A stretch of 64,000 bases of DNA from Roseibium aggregatum IAM 12614 (lineage in GTDB: Bacteria; Pseudomonadota; Alphaproteobacteria; Rhizobiales; Stappiaceae). The stretch is from contig NZ_AAUW01000008.1 in assembly GCF_000168975.1 (NCBI RefSeq), positions 124,001 to 188,000 on the forward strand, in the 5' to 3' direction. The notes beneath the pieces were generated by a model, which did no database searches, was not told the origin of the DNA, and saw only the letters and a program-made list of their open reading frames with translations. Positions within the stretch are counted from its first letter, which is position 1, and the number at the start of each line of letters is the position of its first letter. Of the stretch, positions 1-9,425 are shown piece by piece. Made by a program: the position numbers and the translations under genes.

Positions 1-35
1 GCCCCGCGCCCGAAAGGACGCGGGGCGTTCTTTTT
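1..35 (+). terminator. Rho-independent terminator of a gene left of the window
   Basis: An 8-bp GC stem (GCCCCGCG paired with CGCGGGGC) is followed by a T-rich tail on the + strand. It would end a rightward transcript that starts outside the window. Confidence 0.75.
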
Positions 36-180
36 ATCGCGATGGCGGGAGGGGAAGATTGCCAGCGTCCGGTGAAGGCTGATGGGCATTCAGGCAATCA
101 ATTCGGTCCGAACCCTTGCCAACCGGTGACCTCCGCCGCACATAACCCGCTTACCTTCCGGTTCAGGACCAAGGCATTAT

Positions 181-1272
181 ATGGATTCTCTTACCCAGTT
201 CGTTCTCGGCGCCGCCGTCTCTACGGCGCTCCTCGGCAAAAAGCTTGGCCCCAGAAAGGCAGCCCTTGTCGGCGGAGTGCTCGGAACTTTGCCGGATCTT
301 GATGTCCTGATCCCCTATGACGACCCGGTCGACAGCTTCGTCTTCCATCGCGGCTGGACGCATTCGGTCTTCGTGCATGCATTTGCAGCGCCGCTGCTGG
401 GCGAGGGGCTGGTAAGGCTGTTCAAAGGCTTGAGGGATTGTCGCTGGCTGACCTGGCTGACTGTCTTTTTGTGTCTCGCGACCCATGCCGGCATCGATGC
501 GATGACTGTCTACGGCACACGTCTGTTCTGGCCCTTTTATCCAGACCCAGTGGGCGTCGGATCGGTTTTCATCATTGATCCGCTCTACACCTTGCCTCTT
601 CTGGCCGTCGTGATATGGGCCCTGTTTAAGGGAACATGGACGCGGCGTCTTCAGACCTTCACTGTGGCGGTACTCGCCGTTTCGACAGGTTATCTGGGCC
701 TGAGTGTCGTTCTTCAGCGTCATGTCGAGCAGCAGGCGCGTGAAATTTTCAGGCAGGAAGGCATTGTTCCGGACGAGGTCTTTGCGATTGCCGCACCGTT
801 CAACATTCTTCTCTGGAAGGTCATCGGTCTTCAGGAAGGTCGATACGACAATCTCTACATCTCTCTTCTGGACGGCGTAAAGGCTCCCGAAATCTACCCC
901 CATCCGAGGCACCCGGAACTCGTTGCCTGTGTTGAAGAGACGGAGGCCTTCCGGAAATTGCAGTGGTTCAGTCGCGGCTATTACCGGGCTGAACAGGAGA
1001 ACGACAAGATCGTCATCTCTGACCTGCGCATGGGCATGACCCCGAATTATGCTTTCCGCTTCGCGATTGCCGATGTTCAGGATCAAGGCATCCGGGCGAT
1101 GTCTCCGGTCAGAGTGACAAGTGAGCAGAGAGTAAATCCGGAAGACTGGGCCTGGCTGACGTCCCGGGTGATGGGGGAACTGGCGATCCGGCGAGCGGAA
1201 GCTGCAATTGCAGGTGTCGGTGAGCCAATTCGCGGACAGTCCTGCGCGCTGACGGACGCATCTTCCGGCTAG
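181..1272 (+). CDS. YdjM-like membrane-bound metal-dependent hydrolase
   Basis: This 363-residue protein matches the YdjM/YfhO-type inner-membrane metal-dependent hydrolase family, whose substrate is unknown. The N-terminus carries the family pattern LPDLD (about residues 38-42) followed by HRGWTHS (about 57-63), the His/Asp residues thought to bind metal. Hydrophobic segments follow at roughly residues 60-170. The C-terminal 150 residues are soluble and lack a recognised motif. The ATG at 181 has an AAGG ribosome site just upstream. The gene stands alone, with a non-coding stretch of about 350 bases before the next gene. Family assignment is fairly safe; the biochemical role is not known. 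Confidence 0.8.
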   Translation: MDSLTQFVLGAAVSTALLGKKLGPRKAALVGGVLGTLPDLDVLIPYDDPVDSFVFHRGWTHSVFVHAFAAPLLGEGLVRLFKGLRDCRWLTWLTVFLCLATHAGIDAMTVYGTRLFWPFYPDPVGVGSVFIIDPLYTLPLLAVVIWALFKGTWTRRLQTFTVAVLAVSTGYLGLSVVLQRHVEQQAREIFRQEGIVPDEVFAIAAPFNILLWKVIGLQEGRYDNLYISLLDGVKAPEIYPHPRHPELVACVEETEAFRKLQWFSRGYYRAEQENDKIVISDLRMGMTPNYAFRFAIADVQDQGIRAMSPVRVTSEQRVNPEDWAWLTSRVMGELAIRRAEAAIAGVGEPIRGQSCALTDASSG

Positions 1273-1624
1273 CACAGGAAAATCGGTTTTACCCATCATG
1301 CCGTTGCTCGACGGCACGATGGCCGGATAACTGCCGGGTTTGGCCGAATTTTCGCTGATTTTACAGATTGTTAGTTGCTTCAATTTTGAGCATTGTTCCC
1401 TTAGGGAAGAAGGTTGCTGTCTGGGTGTGTTTCAGCCGGATGGGCTCGATTTATTAAATGATTACAATTGTTTGAGTTCAGAATTGAATTGTGGGTTGAT
1501 TGCCATCGGTTGCTGAAGAAATGAGCATCCTTTTTTCGTAAAATTACATGACAAAATTAGCAATACAGAATTAACCTCTCGGCGAAATCATGCCTTTGTT
1601 TTCGAAAAGCGGGGCAAATACATC
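1273..1624. other. Intergenic region upstream of the Amt fusion
   Basis: It holds an imperfect hairpin near 1297-1326 (TGCCGT against ACGGCA) without a T-run, then an AT-rich stretch from about 1380 to 1620 likely to carry the promoter of the next gene. I looked for a sigma-54 site, as expected for nitrogen control, and found no convincing one. Confidence 0.5.
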
Positions 1625-4600
1625 ATGAGCCGGGCGGCATACATAAGATCCGTTTTTTGCGGTGCCGGTATTCTGATGACTGGGCCGGCAATGGCGGCGC
1701 AGGCAATCGACCTGGCTTCGTTTCAGAAGAGCCTCGATATGGTCTGGGTGCTGTTCGCAGCCGGACTGGTGCTGCTGATGCAGGTTGGGTTCATGTTGCT
1801 TGAGGCAGGCCTGGTCCGGTCCAAGAACTCCATCAACGTTGCCCAGAAAAACCTCCTCGACCTCGCTGTTTCCGTTCTGATTTTTGCCGTGTTCGGTTTT
1901 TCGCTCGCCTTCGGTGCCGGCGGAAGCTGGTTTGCTGGGTTCGATCCTCGGCTGTTCGGTCTCTCGGACCTTGATCCATGGGGCCTGACCATCTTTGCAT
2001 TCCAGGTCATGTTCTGCGGGACAGCGGCAACAATCATTTCCGGGGCGGTGGCCGAACGCATGCGTCTGTCGGCCTACATCTGGTGTTCAGTGCTGACCGC
2101 TGGTCTCATTTACCCGATCTTTGCCCACTGGGCCTGGGGCGGAGCCCTGTTTTCCGATGCAAAGGCTATGCTTGCCAATATCGGGTTTGTCGACTTTGCA
2201 GGGTCGACGGTGGTGCATGGCACCGGCGCATGGATCGCTCTTGCCGCCTGCGTGATCCTGGGGCCGAGATCCGGCCGGTTCGGGGCGGACGGACGCGCCT
2301 ATCGTATCCAGGGCCACAGCTCGGTTCTGGCAACTTCCGGGGCGTTGATCCTGTTTGTCGGCTGGCTGGGCTTCAACGGCGGGTCCACGCTGGCAGCGTC
2401 CTGGCATGTGCCGATGATACTGGCCAACACCGTGATTGCCGCCGCCGCGGGCACGGGAGCCGGGTATTTTCTGGGGCGCCAGAGGGACAAGGTCATTCTG
2501 CCGGAAAACTCGATTTCGGGCCTGTTGGGAGGCCTTGTCGCGGTGACTGCAGGCTGCCATGTGCTGACCCCTGTTGGCGCGCTTTTTATTGGCGCTGCCG
2601 GCGGTGCCATTGCCATCTTCGGAGCGGTCTTTCTGGAACGCACTCTGAAGATAGACGATCCTGTCGGCGCGATAAGCGTTCATGGATTTGCAGGTGTTGC
2701 CGGCACGCTGGGGCTTGCGTTGCTCGCTCCGGCGGAAGAGTTGCCTCTTGGGGCTCATCTGCCGCAATTCCTGGTCCAGCTCACCGGTGCGCTCGCTTGC
2801 TTTGTCTGGAGTTTCGGGGCCGGTTGGGTCGTGCTGTCCGTGCTGAACAGGCTGCAGCCGATCCGGCTTGATGCCGCCAGTGAAGATCTGGGTCTTAACG
2901 AAGCCGAACATGGCACCAGGCTCGGTATCGGCCATGTGGAAGACGCTCTCGACCGCTTGATTGCCGGCAAGGCCGACCTTTCCATGAGACTGGAAGTTGC
3001 CAAGGGTGATGATTCAGAACGTTTGACCCGTCTCTTCAACGCGCTCATGGACACTGTTCAGAACGAGGAGCAGGCTCACAACCGCGCAGCCGACGCCAAA
3101 CGCACGCGCGAAGAGGCCGAACGTCTTTCAGCCCTGGCCAATGCAACCTTCGATGCCATCGTTATCTCGGTCGACGGCCGCATTCTGGATGGCAACAAGA
3201 CCTTCGAGGATCTTATCGGCTATCAGATCGATGAGCTGGAGATGCGCGGCCTTTACGAGTTTGTCGACAACGAACTGGCAGGCACGCTTGAAGACCATCT
3301 GGTCAAGGCCGAGAAGGAGCCGCGTGAGGTCACTCTGATCAACCGTTCCGGCGAGCGGGTACCGGTCGAAATCCGCACCCGGGTGATTTCCTATCGCGGC
3401 GTTCCGACCCGCGTGTCTGCCCTGGTCGATCTGCGGGAGCGGAAAAAAGCCGAAGCCCAGATCCTGCATCTGGCGCAACACGACCCTCTGACGGATCTTC
3501 CCAATCGCGCCGTCTTCAACGCGGAGCTGAAAAAAGCCATAGGCAAATGCAAACAGCACGGGCTCTCCGCCGCCCTGCTGATCATTGATCTGGACCGCTT
3601 CAAGGATATCAACGATCTTCACGGCCATCCGGTTGGCGATGTCGTCATCAGGGTCACGGCCGATCGCTTGCGCCAGGCGTGCCGGCATGGCGATACCGTG
3701 TCACGCCTTGGCGGCGACGAATTCGCGATCATCCAGAACGGCGTTCAGTTCGCCAATCAGGCTGAGGATATGGCCATGCGTCTGGTCAAGTCTCTGTCTG
3801 AACCGATAGATTGCGGTCACGGGCTCATTCTCAAGCCGGGTGCCAGTATCGGCGTTGCGCTGATGACCGGTTATGACGCCGAGGACCAGGTCATTTCCAA
3901 CGCTGATATCGCGCTCTACAACGCCAAGAATGGTGGACGGCACACCTATTGTGTCTTCCTACCCGGTATGGGCGATGAAGTCCGCCAACGCAGGGCGTTG
4001 GAAAAGGATATGAATACGGCGCTTTCCGAAGGCGAATTCGAACTGTTTTTCCAGCCGCGCATGTGTCTGGCCACCGCGCGGATCGTCAGCTACGAGGCGC
4101 TGATCCGCTGGAACCATCCGGACCGTGGCCTTGTCAGTCCGGGCGAGTTTATTTCGGTCGCGGAAACCTCCGGTCAGATCGTACCGATCGGGAAGTATGT
4201 CCTGGCCGAAGCTTTGCGGATAGCCGCGAAGACGATCACCAGCGCCAGCATCAGCATCAATGTCAGCCCCGTCCAGTTCCGGGATCGGGATTTCGTCGAT
4301 GATGTGCGCAGAGCGATCGAGACGTCCGGCGTTCCGGCAGAGCGGATTGAATTGGAAATCACGGAAAACACGCTCATCGAGGATGATGCCCGGGCATTGG
4401 CCGTGCTGAAACGTCTTAAGGAAATCGGGGTAAAGATTGCCCTGGACGACTTCGGTGTTGGCTATTCGTCGCTGAGCTATCTGAGCCGCTTTCCTTTCGA
4501 TTGCATCAAGATCGACCGGTCCTTCGTTTCAGAGGCGCAGCACAATTACGGCTCGCTCGCAATCATCGAAACGGTGGTCAGGCTCGGCAAGGCCCTCAAG

Positions 4601-4819
4601 ATGCGCGTCGTTGCGGAAGGGGTGGAGGACACCGAGAAGCTCTGCCTGGTGGCACAGCGCGGATGTCACGAGGCCCAGGGCTATCTGATCGGCATGCCTG
4701 CACCGGCAGCCAAACGTGTGCAAATGATTTCAAAGGACGTGAGCGAGGCGCTGGACCGATTGAATTTCGGTGGGCAGCAGACCTTCGATGCTGCCCATCA
4801 GACGACTTTGGCGAGTTGA
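1625..4819 (+). CDS. Ammonium transporter (Amt) domain fused to PAS-GGDEF-EAL
   Basis: The 1064-residue protein has a signal-like start, then a complete Amt/Mep/Rh channel (about residues 25-410) retaining both pore histidines: H198 in VVHGTG and H353 in SVHGFAG. A linker of helical, HAMP-like character (about 425-500) leads to a PAS domain (about 505-610), a GGDEF domain with intact motif at 696-700, and an EAL domain with intact motif at 824-826 and DDFGVG further on. Inference: ammonium binding or transport at the membrane controls cyclic-di-GMP synthesis or breakdown. Both output motifs look catalytic, so the net direction cannot be read from sequence. No glnK (PII) gene is adjacent, unlike a normal amtB operon. 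It ends nine bases from a convergent gene. Confidence 0.9.
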   Translation: MSRAAYIRSVFCGAGILMTGPAMAAQAIDLASFQKSLDMVWVLFAAGLVLLMQVGFMLLEAGLVRSKNSINVAQKNLLDLAVSVLIFAVFGFSLAFGAGGSWFAGFDPRLFGLSDLDPWGLTIFAFQVMFCGTAATIISGAVAERMRLSAYIWCSVLTAGLIYPIFAHWAWGGALFSDAKAMLANIGFVDFAGSTVVHGTGAWIALAACVILGPRSGRFGADGRAYRIQGHSSVLATSGALILFVGWLGFNGGSTLAASWHVPMILANTVIAAAAGTGAGYFLGRQRDKVILPENSISGLLGGLVAVTAGCHVLTPVGALFIGAAGGAIAIFGAVFLERTLKIDDPVGAISVHGFAGVAGTLGLALLAPAEELPLGAHLPQFLVQLTGALACFVWSFGAGWVVLSVLNRLQPIRLDAASEDLGLNEAEHGTRLGIGHVEDALDRLIAGKADLSMRLEVAKGDDSERLTRLFNALMDTVQNEEQAHNRAADAKRTREEAERLSALANATFDAIVISVDGRILDGNKTFEDLIGYQIDELEMRGLYEFVDNELAGTLEDHLVKAEKEPREVTLINRSGERVPVEIRTRVISYRGVPTRVSALVDLRERKKAEAQILHLAQHDPLTDLPNRAVFNAELKKAIGKCKQHGLSAALLIIDLDRFKDINDLHGHPVGDVVIRVTADRLRQACRHGDTVSRLGGDEFAIIQNGVQFANQAEDMAMRLVKSLSEPIDCGHGLILKPGASIGVALMTGYDAEDQVISNADIALYNAKNGGRHTYCVFLPGMGDEVRQRRALEKDMNTALSEGEFELFFQPRMCLATARIVSYEALIRWNHPDRGLVSPGEFISVAETSGQIVPIGKYVLAEALRIAAKTITSASISINVSPVQFRDRDFVDDVRRAIETSGVPAERIELEITENTLIEDDARALAVLKRLKEIGVKIALDDFGVGYSSLSYLSRFPFDCIKIDRSFVSEAQHNYGSLAIIETVVRLGKALKMRVVAEGVEDTEKLCLVAQRGCHEAQGYLIGMPAPAAKRVQMISKDVSEALDRLNFGGQQTFDAAHQTTLAS

Positions 4820-4828
4820 CCGGAGAAT

Positions 4829-5761
4829 TCAGTTCACACCGGATTCGGTCAGTGGAAGCAGCAAGGTCTGGCTCAGCAACGCAGCAGGATCATGGATTTC
4901 CGGCACCTGCGTACAATCGGGGTGCGGATCGGTTGTCTCGCCGCGCTTTTCGTTCAATTCCGCACAGATGGGGATAGCCGCTTGCCGCGTTCCGTTTACG
5001 GCCGTGCTCATGACGTCCTGCAACGTTCCTTCATCGGAGTGCAGCGCCGCTGCGAGATGCTTTGCGAACAGCGAGATCGTGCGGTCTGCGGAATAATTGG
5101 CCGCCTGACCCGGGCCGGAAGAAACCACCAGGGCTTCCGGTCTGTTCTTGTCGTCGACCGAATGATGTTCCAGAAGGCCAAGGTCGAGTGCCTGAGGGTT
5201 GTTGGTATCCAGAATGACAATGACCTCGCCGGCAGGGATGGCATGGATAAGGGCCGCAAAAGCAGAGGCGGACATCCAGGTGCCGTCTCCGATTGCCTGG
5301 AGCGTCGTTTCGGGTTTGGCATTTGCCCAAAGTTCCAGGGCGTAGGTGGTCGCACCATCGCTGTCGGTCGGGTCAACTACCCCCAACGGCAAATTGGCAT
5401 AGATGATCAGCCGGTCTTTACTGCCGAGCTTGTTGGCCAGTTCTGTTGCCTTGAGTTTGAGCGCAGCCGCGCTCGCGCCCTCGTTGACAAGCATGTGTTG
5501 CCGCTCCGGTCCCACGTCCAGTCTTGGGGCCAGCGTCGTCATGACCTTGTCGACACTGTAACGGCAGATCTCGACCGATTGGGGGTTCCAGGGCGGGCAG
5601 GTTCCAAGACCGAGAATATGGTTTTTCAGCGATACGCCTTCGTCAGCGGCCAAAGGCCCGCATAACGGCACCATCAGAAACCCGGCCACCATCATGAAGC
5701 GCCGTGCGATACCCCGCAACGAGGGGCTTCGTGTCCTGGCCTCTGGTGCACTTCCGGCCAT
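4829..5761 (-). CDS. Secreted caspase-like protein lacking the His/Cys dyad
   Basis: The 310-residue product has an Arg-rich N-terminus and hydrophobic segment (about residues 21-38), consistent with a signal peptide or anchor. The remainder has the rhythm of a caspase/metacaspase-like (peptidase C14) fold: a strand DRLIIYANLPLG (116-127) where active members have the SGHG histidine loop, a strand VIVILDTN (180-187) where they have D-x-C, and ALVVSSGPGQAANYS later. His and Cys are both absent at the expected places, so I read it as a pseudo-enzyme. Fold assignment is by eye and moderate. The start is supported by GGGAG ten bases upstream. It converges on the Amt fusion. Confidence 0.6.
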   Translation of the reverse strand: MAGSAPEARTRSPSLRGIARRFMMVAGFLMVPLCGPLAADEGVSLKNHILGLGTCPPWNPQSVEICRYSVDKVMTTLAPRLDVGPERQHMLVNEGASAAALKLKATELANKLGSKDRLIIYANLPLGVVDPTDSDGATTYALELWANAKPETTLQAIGDGTWMSASAFAALIHAIPAGEVIVILDTNNPQALDLGLLEHHSVDDKNRPEALVVSSGPGQAANYSADRTISLFAKHLAAALHSDEGTLQDVMSTAVNGTRQAAIPICAELNEKRGETTDPHPDCTQVPEIHDPAALLSQTLLLPLTESGVN

Positions 5762-5988
5762 TATGTCTCCCTAAAACCTGTATTGACAGGAATAGCGTTT
5801 TACTTTCCAACAATGAAGGGCGAATAAATTTGCCTGCGTATATCCATAGAACTCTGTTGTAATCCGTTAATCAACTTTCTTCTGGTCACGCAGTCTTCAA
5901 CACACGCCAAAGCTTACGAACGAAAGGTGCTGACAATCAATTTCCGGTGAGAATTGACGTTGCGTAATATTTATTTTCAGTTGCTGAG

Positions 5989-6257
5989 TTGTTTAAGGCG
6001 CTCGACCACTTGATGGGTGTCGACTGGCGCTGGGGTGGTGTCGGCCTTGCCGATGGCGCTCACCATTCGGATCATGTCGGGAAGAATATCGCAGACTTAC
6101 CGCCCGCTTCGGCAACGACTGCGAGGCGCGCTGCGGCCGATTTTATGTCCCTGGCGGCGTCTCGCATCATCCGTGTGTTGTCGGCAGCCTTGATAATTCG
6201 ATAAATCCAAAAGGCATCATCGGCTGATATGCCCAGACTTGAAAACAGAATATGCAA
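5989..6257 (-). pseudogene. Possible frameshifted small hypothetical gene
   Basis: On the minus strand a TTG-started frame from 6257 encodes about 60 residues with ordinary protein character (ADDAFWIYRIIKAADNTRMM) and stops at 6072. Directly after, in another frame, coding-like sequence continues (from DMIRMVSAIG to VERLKQLSN) and stops at 5989. One base lost or gained near 6075 would join them into a protein of about 88 residues. There is no good ribosome site before the TTG. It may be a decayed gene, or a chance open stretch. I do not recognise a family. Confidence 0.3.
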
Positions 6258-6358
6258 AAGAAATATCCAAGATATATCAGAGTCAGCTTCGCCTTAGAGT
6301 GCGGGAGAGTTCGTTAGAAAATTGGGGAGGAGTGCGAGCGGCTGGAGCGTCACTAAGG

Positions 6359-6387
6359 CAAAAAAAGCCGCGCCTGAAAGGCGCGAC
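6359..6387 (-). terminator. Terminator of the small acidic secreted protein gene
   Basis: Minus strand: stem GTCGCGCC/GGCGCGGC with loop TTTCA, then a run of seven T. It lies about 18 bases after the stop codon at 6405. Confidence 0.85.
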
Positions 6388-6404
6388 TGTTTTTCACCGC
6401 TCGC

Positions 6405-6743
6405 TTAGGAGTCGTTACCGTCGGTGGTGTCCATAAGCGGCTGGTTGGTTGCCTGGTTGCCGTCAAGGTCCATCTTGGTCGAGGCATGGTTTTCAGCATC
6501 GCCCGTGACCTGTTGTTCAGCCGTCAGCGGCTTGTCGCCGTCAAGGTCGCCAACCATGTCCTTGGTGCCATCAACCGGAGCTTCTACTGCAGCTTCGACA
6601 TTTGCACCGGGACATTCAGTAATCGGCTTGTCACCGCTGCCGTCGCTACCGCACGGATCGTCCGCCTGGGCGAAGCCAACCATTGCCGTGGAGGCGATGA
6701 ATGCACTCATGAGGGGAACAATCGTCTTCTTAAGGGTAAGCAT
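6405..6743 (-). CDS. Small acidic secreted protein, function unknown
   Basis: The 112-residue product starts with a clear signal peptide ending near FAQA-DD (residues 25-28). The mature part is short, very acidic and low in complexity. It holds a possible disulfide pair (Cys at about residues 31 and 44) and repeated D-G-D/D-G-N patterns (GDLDGDKPL, DLDGNQATNQPL) that resemble calcium-binding turns without forming an EF-hand. The ATG has a strong GGAG site seven bases upstream and the gene ends at its own terminator, so it is a monocistronic unit. I do not recognise a family. Confidence 0.7.
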   Translation of the reverse strand: MLTLKKTIVPLMSAFIASTAMVGFAQADDPCGSDGSGDKPITECPGANVEAAVEAPVDGTKDMVGDLDGDKPLTAEQQVTGDAENHASTKMDLDGNQATNQPLMDTTDGNDS

Positions 6744-7049
6744 TGGTTTTCTCCTTTGCGTTATCTGACAATGACACCGGCGAGACCCTGAAGTTCGGTC
6801 TGTGCCGTCGTGGCATTCGGGGAGAAAATGCGAGGACGTTCGGATTGGTTCCGGATTTTTTGGTCACGAAATTTTCAGCGCGAACTCGCAAAAAATCAGG
6901 AACAAAACAGGGAGTTTACCATCGCGCACGCGTGGGGAAATCCTGTTGAAAAACAAGACATTGATTGGGAAAAATGAAACGGCGCCATCAGTGGCGCCGT
7001 CCGGAAATTCAACGTCCAGGAATGGCGGAGTTTGCCCGCCGTTCACCGC
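6744..7049. other. Intergenic region between trpE(G) end and the acidic protein gene
   Basis: Apart from the terminator at 6970-6999 and a second hairpin directly after the trpE(G) stop (GGCGG/CCGCC, about 7022-7043), I see only the presumed promoter of the leftward acidic-protein gene, including AT-rich sequence at about 6855-6910. Confidence 0.5.
6970..6999 (-). terminator. Terminator downstream of trpE(G)
   Basis: Minus strand stem CGGCGCCA/TGGCGCCG with a four-base loop, followed by TTTCATTTTT. It sits about 50 bases after the trpE(G) stop. Confidence 0.8.
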
Positions 7050-9236
7050 TCAGGAGGCTGCTGTGGCCTGCTGGATTTTTGCCGAGACAAGACGGCTGAC
7101 CACGTTTTCGATAATCTTGTGGCCCGCGTCCTGATCCAGCGACATGATCGATTCCGGGTGGAATTGCACCGCGGCAATTGCTTCCTTTTTGTGTTCGATC
7201 GCCATCACGATACCGTCCTCGGTTTCCGCCGTAATGCGAATGTCCACCGGTACGGTGTCCCGCTTCGCATGAAGCGAATGGTAACGGCCGACGATCACGG
7301 GCGCGTTGAGGCCTTCAAACAGGATGGAATTTCCTGAAACGGAAATTGGCGAGGGTTTGCCATGCATCGGTATGTCGAGCTGGCCAAGCTCCGCACCGAA
7401 GTATTCGGAAAGCGCCTGCAGCCCGAGGCAGACACCGAAGATAGGCAGGGCCCGCGCCCGCGCCCGTCCGATGGTGGCAGCGCAGTCGAAGTCCTTGGGG
7501 TTGCCCGGGCCCGGTGACAGCACCACCAGATCCGGATTGACGTCGTGGAACACATGGTCCGCCACGGGTGTCCGATAGGTGACAACCTCGGCGCCGGTCT
7601 GGCGGAAGTAGTTGGCGAGCGTATGCACGAAACTGTCTTCGTGGTCGACCAGCAGGATCTTGAGGCCTCGGCCAGGTTTGTGGTCCTCGCGTTTTTCCTG
7701 TGCTTTTACCGCAAGACCAGCCTCGCGAACGGCAGCCCGCATGGCTTCCGCCTTCAGTTCGGTTTCGGCTTCTTCGTCTTCCGGAACACTGTCGTAGAGC
7801 AGGGTTGCGCCAGCACGGATCTGGGCCATGCCGTCCTTGATGCGGACGGTGCGCAATGTCAGACCGGTGTTCATGTCGCCATTGAAGAGCACTGCTCCAA
7901 TGGCGCCGCCATACCAGGCACGGGGAGATTTTTCATGGTCCTCGATGAACTGCATCGCCCAGCGTTTGGGCGCGCCGGTCACGGTGACCGCCCATGTGTG
8001 CGACAGGAATGCGTCCAGTGCGTCCATGTCCTCACGCAGGATGCCCTCGATGTGGTCCACCGTATGGATCAACCGGGAATACATCTCGATCTGCCGGCGC
8101 CCGATAACGCGGACCGAACCGGGCACACAGACGCGGCTCTTGTCGTTCCGGTCGACATCCGAACACATGGTCAGTTCCGCTTCGTCCTTGGCCGAATTCA
8201 AAAGCTTGCGGATCTGCGCTTCGTCTTCAATCGCGTTCTTGCCACGCCGGATCGTGCCGGAAATCGGGCAGGTTTCCACCCGGCGACCACCGGTTACCCG
8301 CACATACATTTCCGGCGAAGCGCCGACGAGATATTCCTGATTGCCGAGATTGAAGAAGAAAGAATAGGGGGAAGGGTTGATCTGGGCGAGGCGCCGCGAA
8401 ACGGCTGACGGAGGATTGGCGCATGGCTCGTAGAAGGTCTGGCCCGGCACGGTCTCGAACAGGTCGCCCCGGCGGAAATAGTCCTTGGCCTTCTCGACAA
8501 GCTTTGCATATTCGCCGGGCTCATGATCGCCGCGGCCCGGATCCCGGTTCGCCGGGGTATACTGTTGACTGGACCCTGTCCGCTCCATGCCTTTCGTGGT
8601 CCGGCCGCCAACAACAAAATCATATTCCAGAACGTAAGCGCGCTTGCCGTGGTGATCGACGATCAGAATTTCGTCAGGCAGAAACAGCACGACGTCGCGC
8701 TGGTCGTTCGGCCGGTCGAGCTTCTGCTCGATAGGTTCGAACTGAAAGGCAACATCATAGCCGAAAGCACCATAGAGGCCGAGCTGGTCATCGCCGCAGG
8801 CAAACATGTCCTTCAGGGCGCGAATAATCGAGAAGGTCGACGGCTGGCGTGAGCGTTCTTCCTCGTTGAACAACCGCTCGGGCCGCTTGACCGTCAGGTC
8901 GATCCTGGCGGCGTCGGCTTCGAAGGTTTCCACATCGGCGCATTTTTTCAACACGTCTGCAATCGCCGGCAGCAACAAACCGCCACGATCGTTCAACGCA
9001 CGGATTTCGACATGTCTGTCTTTGGCTTCCAGCACCAGAGGCGGGTTTACCAGCGCCATGTCCCAGCGCGTATAACGGCCGGGATATTCATAGGAGGAGG
9101 AAAGCACCGCACCCAGTTCGGCATCCAGCCGGTCGATCCACTCAGACGTTCCGGTTTCGTAGTCGGAAGGGCGCGATGTGCGCAGGATGGTTATCCCGCA
9201 GTCGGTTTCATAGGTCTGGTCTGCCAGCACCGGCAT
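7050..9236 (-). CDS. trpE(G): Fused anthranilate synthase TrpE-TrpG
   Basis: This 728-residue cytosolic enzyme makes anthranilate from chorismate and glutamine, the first committed step of tryptophan synthesis. Residues 1-510 are the chorismate-binding TrpE part ([26 protein letters not shown]). After a linker, residues about 525-720 form the class I glutamine amidotransferase TrpG with LSPGPGNP, the nucleophile loop GVCLGLQ and the His/Glu pair in VQFHPES. The fused order is typical of rhizobial trpE(G), unlike the separate genes of most bacteria. The gene is transcribed alone behind a Trp-codon leader and attenuator, so it is presumably controlled by charged tRNA-Trp. Other trp genes are not in the window. 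Confidence 0.97.
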   Translation of the reverse strand: MPVLADQTYETDCGITILRTSRPSDYETGTSEWIDRLDAELGAVLSSSYEYPGRYTRWDMALVNPPLVLEAKDRHVEIRALNDRGGLLLPAIADVLKKCADVETFEADAARIDLTVKRPERLFNEEERSRQPSTFSIIRALKDMFACGDDQLGLYGAFGYDVAFQFEPIEQKLDRPNDQRDVVLFLPDEILIVDHHGKRAYVLEYDFVVGGRTTKGMERTGSSQQYTPANRDPGRGDHEPGEYAKLVEKAKDYFRRGDLFETVPGQTFYEPCANPPSAVSRRLAQINPSPYSFFFNLGNQEYLVGASPEMYVRVTGGRRVETCPISGTIRRGKNAIEDEAQIRKLLNSAKDEAELTMCSDVDRNDKSRVCVPGSVRVIGRRQIEMYSRLIHTVDHIEGILREDMDALDAFLSHTWAVTVTGAPKRWAMQFIEDHEKSPRAWYGGAIGAVLFNGDMNTGLTLRTVRIKDGMAQIRAGATLLYDSVPEDEEAETELKAEAMRAAVREAGLAVKAQEKREDHKPGRGLKILLVDHEDSFVHTLANYFRQTGAEVVTYRTPVADHVFHDVNPDLVVLSPGPGNPKDFDCAATIGRARARALPIFGVCLGLQALSEYFGAELGQLDIPMHGKPSPISVSGNSILFEGLNAPVIVGRYHSLHAKRDTVPVDIRITAETEDGIVMAIEHKKEAIAAVQFHPESIMSLDQDAGHKIIENVVSRLVSAKIQQATAAS

Positions 9237-9283
9237 GTTTCTGGTCCCGTTCTGGTGGCTGCCTTTGCGACGGCCTTATAAAG

Positions 9284-9322
9284 AACCAAGGCCGCCAGCG
9301 GTGTCCCGCGGCGGCCTTGGTT
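9284..9322 (-). terminator. trp attenuator terminator
   Basis: Minus strand: a perfect 13-bp stem (AACCAAGGCCGCC with GGCGGCCTTGGTT), 13-base loop, then CTTTAT. It lies between the leader peptide gene and trpE(G), about 40 bases after the leader stop codon, the place expected for a transcription attenuator. Confidence 0.9.
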
Positions 9323-9363
9323 GGATACTCGATCCCTTCAGAGCATGACTGATCGCTGGCCGC

Positions 9364-9411
9364 CTATATCGCGCCGCGCCACCACCAAGCTGCTTTCAGG
9401 TTCATGTTCAT
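9364..9411 (-). CDS. trpL: trp leader peptide (three consecutive Trp codons)
   Basis: A 15-codon reading frame, MNMNLKAAWWWRGAI, lies between the predicted promoter and the attenuator of trpE(G). Stalling at the three TGG codons when charged tRNA-Trp is scarce would favour an antiterminator and allow trpE(G) transcription. The composition parallels the known leader in Sinorhizobium and Agrobacterium, also with WWW. The ATG at 9411 is only about 15 bases after the -10 hexamer, so the mRNA has almost no 5' untranslated region. A second in-frame ATG is at 9405. Confidence 0.9.
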   Translation of the reverse strand: MNMNLKAAWWWRGAI

Positions 9412-9425
9412 GGCATGAGGGATAG

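Larger units (their letters stand above)
5762..6404. other. Long mostly non-coding region
   Basis: About 640 bases without an intact convincing gene. It contains the probable promoter of the caspase-like gene at its left end, a 16-base motif (5953-5968) that recurs at 37202-37217, a possible frameshifted small gene on the minus strand (5989-6257), and a terminator near 6367-6387. Confidence 0.5.

Noticed and set aside
163-1383. Long minus-strand open frame (406 codons) opposite the YdjM-like gene
   Set aside because: The + strand encodes a recognisable family. The reverse frame has no motif and is a by-product of GC-rich codon use.
1273-1624. Sigma-54 promoter before the Amt fusion
   Set aside because: No GG-N10-GC arrangement with flanking consensus could be found.
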